64,000 nt of DNA from Massospora cicadina (taxonomy: Eukaryota > Entomophthoromycota > Entomophthoromycetes > Entomophthorales > Entomophthoraceae): the NCBI GenBank assembly GCA_022478985.1, contig JAKSZP010006629.1, positions 1 to 64,000 on the forward strand, read 5' to 3'. This document shows, one piece after another, positions 57,450 through 64,000 of the stretch. Positions within the stretch are counted from its first letter, which is position 1. Every line of letters begins with the position of its first letter. The notes under the pieces are model-generated. The model did no database searches. It was not told the origin of the DNA and saw nothing but the letters and a program-made list of their open reading frames with translations. Both the position numbers and the translations under genes were made by a program.

Positions 57450-58480
57450 TAATCAACCAACCATTATTTCCAGCCATTTCCGCCTTGTTCTTTGAGCTTA
57501 GCGCCACAGTGGTTACTCTTTACCAAATGAATGTGCAATCAGTAGTTTGCTGTTTGATGTTTGTTTGGTCACTTTCTGATTTTGGGAGAAGTATCTGCTC
57601 TACCTTGGGAAATTTTCTTCAATCCACCCAAGCTGTGCAAATTGCGCCTCTTCCTCCTTCCACTAGCCCGGAGGGAAGTTTGAGAGTCCCCTCCTGGGAG
57701 ATTGCCAACCAAGTTCTTGACACACTCGCTGAAGTGCAAATGCATACAACAATTGCACTTAATAATGCTTCCGCGTTATCCCATGCCTAACAAGGGCTTG
57801 CGTTGTTAGACGCTGTGGATGGGGATGCCCGCTGTTGGGTGAGAGGTCTTTTGCACTCTTCCTCACAAGCAGGAGACTCCACCCCACTGATGGCTGTCAT
57901 GTTGGCCGCCCTGAAGCCCCTTGTGTCCCAATCAGACCACCTATTCAGACTGATCTAAGCCATGGCCGAAGCCCCAGCTTGGGTTCTTTGATTTCGACCT
58001 TTCATGAAATGGCCCCCGCATCTGGTCTATCTATCAATATGCTTCAGGCAGTCTTTAGATCGGGCTTGGATTTGAGTTCCACTCATCATGAGGTCTGGTC
58101 TACCATCAAAGGATCAGTAGATCAAATATGTGCCTCTGCAACCACCATCAACGCCTTAACCTGTCATGTTACCCATTATCAGAAGGCAAATTTCTTGATT
58201 AGATTACCCAAAGTAGACGCAGATGACGCGCCTATCTCCAAATTAGCGTTGGATCTGAGTACCAATCTTGACATAACCCCTGAGTCCGAGTTGGCAGTTA
58301 CAGAGTTAATTATTAATGATTTTATCAAGCTCATATGGAGGAAGCGTTTCTCTCACCCTTGTACTTCCAATTTTTGCTCCGTTGAAGAACCCCATCCTTA
58401 CCCAATATGCCCATTATTTCTTCAGTTGCAAATGAGTCAGTCGAATCTTCCAATAAACAAAACATTCGCTTATTTCCTAG
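57450..58480 (+). pseudogene. W Gag-like region
   Basis: The frame 57248-57790 runs from the LTR into the internal part and carries two hydrophobic stretches (ISALFFELSATVVTLY; VVCCLMFVW). The frame from 57835 continues with HEMAPASGLSINMLQAVFRS and TELIINDFIKLIWRKRF, a globular Gag-like text. There is no zinc knuckle I can read. A stop and frame change separate the two frames. By position it is Gag, but the hydrophobic stretches are atypical. Confidence 0.6.
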
Positions 58481-58662
58481 TGCCTATGAAGATCAGTGTC
58501 TGCTTGCATCATGTCTCCTTTGAAGCTCTGGTGGATACTGGAGCTGCGGGGAACTTCATGAGTGTTGAGTTGGCACAACAATTAAAATTGGAAATGGATG
58601 CAGGCTCCTCAAGGATGGTGGCCTCATCTTCTTATCAGCCCTCGTATGTTGTTCACTGACCA
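58480..58662 (+). pseudogene. W aspartic protease, active site intact
   Basis: The end of the frame 57835-58659 reads VSFEALVDTGAAGNFMSVEL (DTG at 58534-58542), a well-kept retropepsin active site, then AQQLKLEMDAGSSRMVASSS. The flap and the closing block lie in later, broken frames (about 58700-58760, where VFLMILGVGGG-like text fits ILGxxW). Confidence 0.85.
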
Positions 58663-58949
58663 GTACCCTTTTCAATCCACCAGTTCAGCTTCTGCGATCA
58701 CTCTTCAGCTTTGCCAAACTTGGTGTTTCTGATGATATTAGGTGTGGGTGGTGGCGCTGACAACATGTTAAGATTCATTTAGAGTCTAATATGTTGTCAT
58801 TTGCCAATGATCATTCATAGGGAGGATTCCCTCTAATTGACACCCTCAAGAAGATACAAGGAACCAGATCTATTAATGCCCTGGTCACTTCTACGGGTAT
58901 CCCGGCCAGTTTTCCATAAAGCTTAGTGTGATATTAAAGAAACTTTGAC

Positions 58950-59700
58950 ATGGAAAAGGTGGATTGCCTGCCCAAGCACACTAGGTTTAATTGTGGGTTT
59001 CAAACAACCATGGAGTTGGTGAACATCAACTGTCTGTTGTATCCCCATACAGCGGAGGAAGAAGTTGCACTCAATACCTGGTTGAACGATATGTTGAAAA
59101 AGGTTGGTTGTTCAAAGAGACCTCACTCATCGCCTCCCCATCATCCTCGCCAACAAAGTGGATAGTTCTCTCCGCCCCTGCGTGGGTTATGGTCATTTGA
59201 ATAAAATAACAGTTTCTGATCCCTACCCATTGCCTCTGGAGAAGAAAATCATCCAGGCAATCGCCAAATCCTGTGTATTCTCTAAGCTGGATCTGGTGAA
59301 CGCCTTCAACCAAATTCATGTAATGGAAGGGCAGGAATGGTTAACCGCTTCCAGATGAAGTGAGGCATTTTTCAATTTCGTGTAATGCCCTTTGGGCTGA
59401 ATAATGCTCCCGCTACGTTTTAATAGATGATCAACAATGTACTGGGTGAACTCCAGTTTACCTATGCAATTATATACATCAATAATATCCTGGTTCACTC
59501 CCCAACTCTGAACAACATGCTATTGACTTGGAAGAAGTGGTGGTCGCCTTGCATAAGGCAGGTTTGTTCCTCAAACCTTCCAAGTGTGAGTTTTATAAGG
59601 AGGAGGTTACTTTCCTTGGGAACTTGGTTCTCAAAGACAGCTATGCAATCCTCCTAACAAGTTAGATGCAATCTGAGAATGGCCAATTTTGACTACGCAG
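58950..59700 (+). pseudogene. W reverse transcriptase (YINN)
   Basis: Frames 58950-59165, 59104-59358 and 59427-59657 are parts of one enzyme. RPCVGYGHLNKITVSDPYPL and FSKLDLVNAFNQIHV (fingers, first catalytic Asp), VMPFGLNNAPATF (59383-59421), AIIYINNILVHSPT (YINN at 59475-59486) and TFLGNLVL follow in order. Both Asp of YxDD have become Asn by G-to-A change. Frameshifts separate the pieces. Confidence 0.9.
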
Positions 59701-59869
59701 AAACAACTTCGAAGTTTCTTGAAACTATCATCTTCCTAAAAAGTTTCCCCAGCACTTTCCCAGTTGGCCGCACCACTCCACCCCTTACTGGGAAAAATAC
59801 ACTGTTTTTTTAGATGCCCAAATGCCAGTAGGCATTTGAATCGATCAAGGAGGTATTTATGTCTCTGCC

Positions 59870-60290
59870 CATTTTGAAACATGCCAATCCCACCAAACTG
59901 TATATTGTTGCATGTGATGCCTCATTGGTAGCAGTGGGAGCGGTGTTACTTCAGGAGCAAAATGGTCTTGAACATCCGGTTGCTTAATTTTCCTGAAAGT
60001 TCACAGCCATGGAGCAGTCTTGGGCCATTTATGATAAGGAATTGGCAGCTGTTGCATGGGCATTAACTCATTGGCGGTATCTGTTGCAGGGTGCCCACCA
60101 TGAATTAATGGTCTGCATGGATCACCAGGCCCTTTTGTATTTTTGCAAACCCCAAAAATTGGCACATCAGCAGGCCTGTACCTATCAGGACCTGTGCAGT
60201 TTTAACTTTAAATACAAATTCTTTAAAGGTGCGCTCAATGTACTTCCCAATTTCCTAAGCCTGCAGTCCCGCCCACTGTCCCTTGGAACC
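59870..60290 (+). pseudogene. W RNase H
   Basis: IVACDASLVAVGAVLLQEQNG lies at 59900-59965 (first Asp). The frame from 60009 has QSWAIYDKELAAVAWALTHW (Glu), LMVCMDHQALLYF (Asp) and ALNVLPNFLSLQ, where Asp of ADxLSR is Asn. It is nearly continuous with the integrase and shows the Ty3 order. Confidence 0.88.
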
Positions 60291-61515
60291 AGAGGAAGTG
60301 GATCTTGTTACCATGATTCCTGCCACTCAGATCCTGTTGATTGTTCCCCCTGTTGTGTCCTCCATCGCTCTGGCTCCCAACACCCCACTAGTGGCTCAAG
60401 TTTTAGCTGGTCAAATGGCCTGCCCTGAGGGCGTGGAGTTGGTCAAGCAGTTGGCTCACTCGAGTCACAAACACTCCCTATACTCCTTAGAAGAGGGACT
60501 CATTTACTTCCAATCTTGCATTTGGGTTCCCCTCCTTCCAATCGGAGAGTATTCAATGCACATCATGATCCCCCCACGGTTGGACATCCCAGTAACAAGA
60601 AATGAAATGAATTGATTTGATCAAGCGAACCTTTAATTGGGCAGGTCTGAAAAAGAGGTTCTGGCTTGGATCACCGATTGTGTTACTTGTGCTAGGGCCA
60701 TGTTGGACTGCTCTGGGAAAAACGGCCTCCTGCACCCCTTACAACAGGCGGAGGGCCCATGGACCTCGGTGTCCGTGGAATTTATGTTAAACTCCCCTGT
60801 TCTAATAGGTTCACAGCGGTGATGGTAGTGGTGGATCATTTCACAAAATTTTCCCTTTTTATACCTTGTACTTCCACAATTTTGTCGGATATAAACTGCC
60901 CATCTTTTTGTACTCCATGTTTTTTAGATGTTCAGTCTTCCCCAGGAGATCATCAGTGACTGGGGTTCACAGCTTACTGCCCAGATTTGGAGTGAACTCC
61001 TATTGATCCTGAAAATATCCCCCTGTTGATCCACGGCATATCACCCTCAGTCTGATGGACAGACTGAGCGGGTCAATAAAGTCCTCAAACAGTACCTGCA
61101 TTGCTATGCTGCAGCAGCGCAGGATACTTGGGCTGGTGACTTGCCCCTCTCTCAATTCACTTACAATAATGGGATCCACATGTCCATGGGGTTTTCCCCT
61201 TATGAAGCAACGTTGGGTTATAATCCTTCATTTTTGGTTGGGCCATGCTTGCAGCCTGAGGTTCAAGCTGCCGCGGACCATGCTGCCCATATCAGATTGA
61301 CTCAAGCTTTAGTGCAGGAACACCTTACCAAAGCAATAAATGACTACAAGTGGTTTGCAGATTGTAAGCATCTTCCAGGTCATGATTTTACGGTGGGTTC
61401 CTACATCATGCTTGATACCCATCATTTAAGAATTCAAACCCCTTCCCATAAATTTGCCAGTAAATGCTCAAGCCCCCATTTAGTGGAGGAGGTACTGGGT
61501 AACAGGGCGTTCTGA
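60283..61515 (+). pseudogene. W integrase
   Basis: The zinc region ends with ITDCVTCARAMLDC (60670-60710). The core reads EGPWTSVSVEFMLN (60750-60790), with Glu for the first Asp, MVVVDHFTKFSLF (60822-60860), EIISDWGSQLTAQIW (60945-60990, second Asp kept) and AYHPQSDGQTERVNKVLKQY (61038-61097, Glu kept). NNGIHMSMGFSPYEATLGYN follows in 61141-61515. Frame changes occur between blocks. Confidence 0.9.
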
Positions 61516-61815
61516 CTGAAGCTTCCTGTGCATTGGAAGCAGCACCCTGTTTTCCATGTTTCCCAGCTGTCGCCCTTCAAGGGTGCAATTCCCATGGAAC
61601 CAGACCTGATCATCATCAATAATGGGGAAGAAGCTGAGGTAGAGGCAATCCTGGCATCCTGGAAGTCGCGACGTTCCATCCAATATCTTGTGGCCTGGAA
61701 GGGTATCCAGTCTACGAAAATAGTTGGGTCAAGGCGCGCAATTGTGCAGTTTGCATGGACCTGGTCAAAGCATTCCATATATCCCACCCCAAGGCTCCCC
61801 CCCCCCAGAAAGTTG
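61515..61815 (+). pseudogene. W chromodomain
   Basis: After LPVHWKQHPVFHVSQLSPF (GPxxV-type end of the integrase) comes AEVEAILASWKSRRSIQYLV and AWKGIQS (61630-61715), the first two strands of a chromodomain. After a frameshift WVKARNCAVCMDLVKAFH-like text gives the C-terminal helix. The aromatic positions are partly kept (Y, W). In characterised fungal chromoviruses this domain binds methylated H3K9. Confidence 0.85.
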
Positions 61816-61896
61816 CGATGATTATGGCTATCAAGTTACCCAAGGCACACAAGAATTTGGCTCTGGGTGCAGTTTCCCAGTGGGGGTGCCCTTCCT

Positions 61897-61916
61897 TTGG
61901 AAAAAGGAAAGGGTAA
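61897..61916 (+). promoter_or_regulatory. W polypurine tract
   Basis: GGAAAAAGGAAAGGGTAA directly before the 3' LTR start TGTAAGTCCC. The form agrees with the X1 tract. Confidence 0.85.
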
Positions 61917-63256
61917 TGTAAGTCCCAGGGAATGTCCACTGGCTGTTGATTGGGCTATCTTCCTTATTTCTGAGTAAGAAAACACCAAAGAGGATGGCGG
62001 TACCTCTTGTTACTCAGGGCGATCTCTCTCACATAGTAGATGAGCGATGGGTAACAGCTCTTCCACTTTGGACCCCACCCCCAGTACCCACACTCACCTC
62101 GACAGAACTGTTATGGGGAATTAGCAAAATCTGCACTGAGAATGTTAATTTGAAATTGGCGGAACACCTGATGGTTACATTTTGATCAATATGCCAATCA
62201 AACAAAAAACTTTCCTACCAAAGTCGTTGGGGATCATCCTTGATAATCAGGCCATAGCGTTGGGCGCTATTGATGGGGGTTTGAAGCCCCCTGTTGGCAA
62301 TCGTGGCGTTGCAGCTGATGTGATGCCACTGACCAAATGAACAGTCCATCTACCGAGCATGGCAGGTTAGGTGTCCAAACCTTTTCCCAACCAAATGGAC
62401 CCACCCCTATGTGGGGTGGCCTTGGGGGATTCCCGTCACTCATTGGGCTAAATGCCATCATGCCAGTTGTTAGAAATGTAGCCAAGCCTCAGTTTGGACA
62501 TTTGAGGTCAAACTGAAAGTGACTTGGCCCACTACCAAATTTTGCGATGTCAGTTCCCAAGGAACAAACCTGCCCATTCCCAAACAATTCGCTGGTTAGG
62601 TCGAAATTGAGGGCACTGATCCCAGCTTGTCACTACCCCAATCAACCACTATTTAATCAGTTGCATAGCACTGATAAATTTATTAGTTGATTTTCTTTAT
62701 TTCCTTTCAATAAAATTTTGCAAAACATTAAACAATTTTGATTATCTCTTCTGACTGCATCTCTGATGGCATTTCCCTGGTGGCCCATCAGTCCGTAAAC
62801 CAGATGGGCTCTACCAGTACTATTGGTTACTATGGCCCCCTCCGTCATCAATTGGATTCATAGAGTCCAATATTTTTGGCTCTACAACCCCATTATCACT
62901 AACTTCTGGCAGCAATATGCGGGGATCTTGTGGCCTTATTTCCACCAATTGCAAGAGAGAAACCGTCTCCTTGCCACCCCAGTTGAATTGTCCCAATATG
63001 CTGAAGAACTCATTGAGACTATCTCAGAGATCCCACCCCCTGCAGCAAGACCCCATGGGTTGGGAGTGGGTTCAGTGTGGTTTGTCATTGGGATCATACT
63101 CACTATTGTGCTGCACCAACAATTTGTCATTTCCCAGTGCCCAGCTTCATATCAAGTCACAGTCTGCAATGCCTCTGGCATTCTGGCTTGCTTTTTGGGT
63201 GCTTATGCATCCTGACCGGCAGGCTGGTCTAAACTTCTTCTGCCGTTTCTATGACA
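61917..63256 (+). repeat. W 3' LTR
   Basis: 1340 bp, matches 56106-57449 end to end. It keeps the frame 62823-63215 and the first-part frame 61946-62185 (RMAVPLVTQGDLSHIVDERW). It is followed by the AAGAC duplication and then Z2 sequence. Confidence 0.92.
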
Positions 63257-63426
63257 AAGACACAAGCTTGCCAACATATGGATTGGACCTTTTGATAATA
63301 AAGAAGTTAGGTGTTAATGCTACACTATTAAGGAACCCGCAGGGGTTATATTATCAACTGAGTACACACAAAGTCTTTTTGGGCATACAAGCAATAAGAG
63401 CTAAATTTCTAGTTAAGGGGGGGTAA
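63257..63426 (+). pseudogene. Z2 end of pol and polypurine tract
   Basis: The frame reads KDTSLPTYGLDLLIIKKLGV and ends FLVKGG, then a stop. AAGGGGGGGTAA (63415-63426) is the polypurine tract before the 3' LTR. The peptide has no chromodomain pattern. Confidence 0.7.
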
Positions 63427-63916
63427 TGCTGAGAAATTGATATGACTGGATGATAAGTCACATATCTGGCTGATCATATTTACAGGTATATGGGAGCCTC
63501 TCGATTGAACAATAGATTTAAATGCAAAATGATAGAAGTAATTATGGTTTGGCAAATCGAGGGAATTCTGCAAGGACATGATGATAAAATGAAAATCCTA
63601 AATTGGTAGCAAATAGTTCTTATTAAGCAGAATAGTGAAACCAACTAGAAATACCACAGATTAAGAGTTGAGCTTGAGAATAATAATGAGGAGGTATTTT
63701 ACAAAGAAAAAGGGTAGTAGAAAAGTATAACAAAAGTAGTTGTTAAGTTTAATACTAAATAAATTGTTATTGGTAAGGGCAATAGCTTATTATCAAGTCT
63801 TTTTTATTATTAATTATTAAAAACCAGCAATCCTCATATCACTAGTCTCTTGCTCAGTGGGTTTTAAGCCGTAAAACCCGTTTGGAGGAACCAACTAAAT
63901 CCGCCAAAAGTTAACA
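63427..63916 (+). repeat. Z2 3' LTR
   Basis: 490 bp, TGCTGAGAAATTG to AAAAGTTAACA, matching both parts of the 5' LTR and the Z1 LTR. The last 84 bases of the window lie outside it and show no feature. Confidence 0.88.
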
Positions 63917-64000
63917 AACGCCTCTTTACTTCTCTCCAGGTGTGCAGGTCATCCATATGAGGCACCATAACATATTGAGCTATGTGGACTAAACAAGCTA

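Larger units (their letters stand above)
56106..63256 (+). mobile_element. W: full-length Ty3/Gypsy chromovirus in Z2
   Basis: 7151 bp with LTRs of 1344 and 1340 bp, flanked by identical AAGAC (56101-56105 and 63257-63261). The plus-strand order is LTR, Gag-like frame, protease, reverse transcriptase, RNase H, integrase, chromodomain, polypurine tract, LTR. The two LTRs differ at roughly one base in ten over the first 160 by eye, so the insertion is old. A third LTR of the family is at 1-631. No ordinary TGG primer site follows the 5' LTR. Confidence 0.93.
48654..63916 (+). mobile_element. Z2: Ty3/Gypsy element carrying T and W insertions
   Basis: 5' LTR 48654-51221 (split by T), primer site 51223-51239, Gag, protease, reverse transcriptase, RNase H and integrase to 56105, insertion W (56106-63256), end of pol 63257-63414, polypurine tract, 3' LTR 63427-63916. 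Without T and W the element would be about 6 kb. The bases next to the LTRs (GAACC and AACGC) do not form a clear target duplication. It matches Z1 throughout. Confidence 0.85.

Noticed and set aside
1..64000. CRISPR array, operons, Shine-Dalgarno sites, tRNA or rRNA genes
   Set aside because: I looked for short regular repeats with unique spacers, clustered open frames and tRNA T-arm motifs and saw none; the sequence is eukaryotic repeat DNA.

Overview
The window looks like repeat-dense, gene-poor chromatin from a eukaryote, most likely a filamentous fungus. The sequence shows stacked, nested, largely inactivated LTR retrotransposons of the Ty3/Gypsy type (two families with C-terminal chromodomains), two L1-like LINEs, a non-autonomous LTR element, a solo LTR, a tandem repeat and small hairpin elements. 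A basidiomycete is my best guess, because chromoviruses and Ty3 Gag proteins with collagen-like repeats are familiar there, but the sequence does not prove it. I found no convincing host gene, no tRNA or rRNA, no CRISPR array and no bacterial gene organisation.

Left block (1-19297) is one old minus-strand Ty3 element, here called Z1, whose 5' LTR is at 18828-19297 and whose body has been opened by later insertions. These are a W-type LTR (1-631), a solo LTR of another family (732-1313, exact 5-bp target duplication ATGGT), and a minus-strand chromovirus X1 (1577-15016). X1 is itself split inside its 5' LTR by the 7.4-kb minus-strand Ty3 element Y (7366-14759, exact duplication CCCCA). The nesting order gives relative ages: Z1 before X1 before Y.

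Middle block (19298-48653) holds a truncated plus-strand copy of X (X2, 20406 to about 22838). A decayed plus-strand L1-like LINE follows (LINE-2, about 24.3-31.3 kb), then two small pogo-like hairpins (31407-31582). Next comes a three-copy tandem repeat of about 976 bp (32450-40345) into which a minus-strand LINE (LINE-1, 32825-38100) has jumped, with an exact 18-bp target duplication. After AT-rich sequence without recognisable genes lies a heavily mutated plus-strand Ty3 element V (about 43.8-47.4 kb).

Right block (48654-63916) is a second Z element on the plus strand, Z2, with both LTRs in the window. Its 5' LTR is split by a TRIM-like element T (48887-50952, duplication ACTAG, only 193 bp between its LTRs). 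The 3' end of its pol region is split by a full-length chromovirus W (56106-63256, 1.34-kb LTRs, duplication AAGAC).

Nearly all coding regions carry frameshifts, stops and lost catalytic residues. Many of these losses are G-to-A or C-to-T changes (YxDD to YxNN in two unrelated reverse transcriptases), which suggests RIP-like mutation or decay of methylated cytosine. The observations I find most unusual are long protein-like reading frames inside the W and X LTRs, including a possible membrane segment kept in all three W LTR copies, and a collagen-like repeat plus hydrophobic segments in the Gag region of Y.
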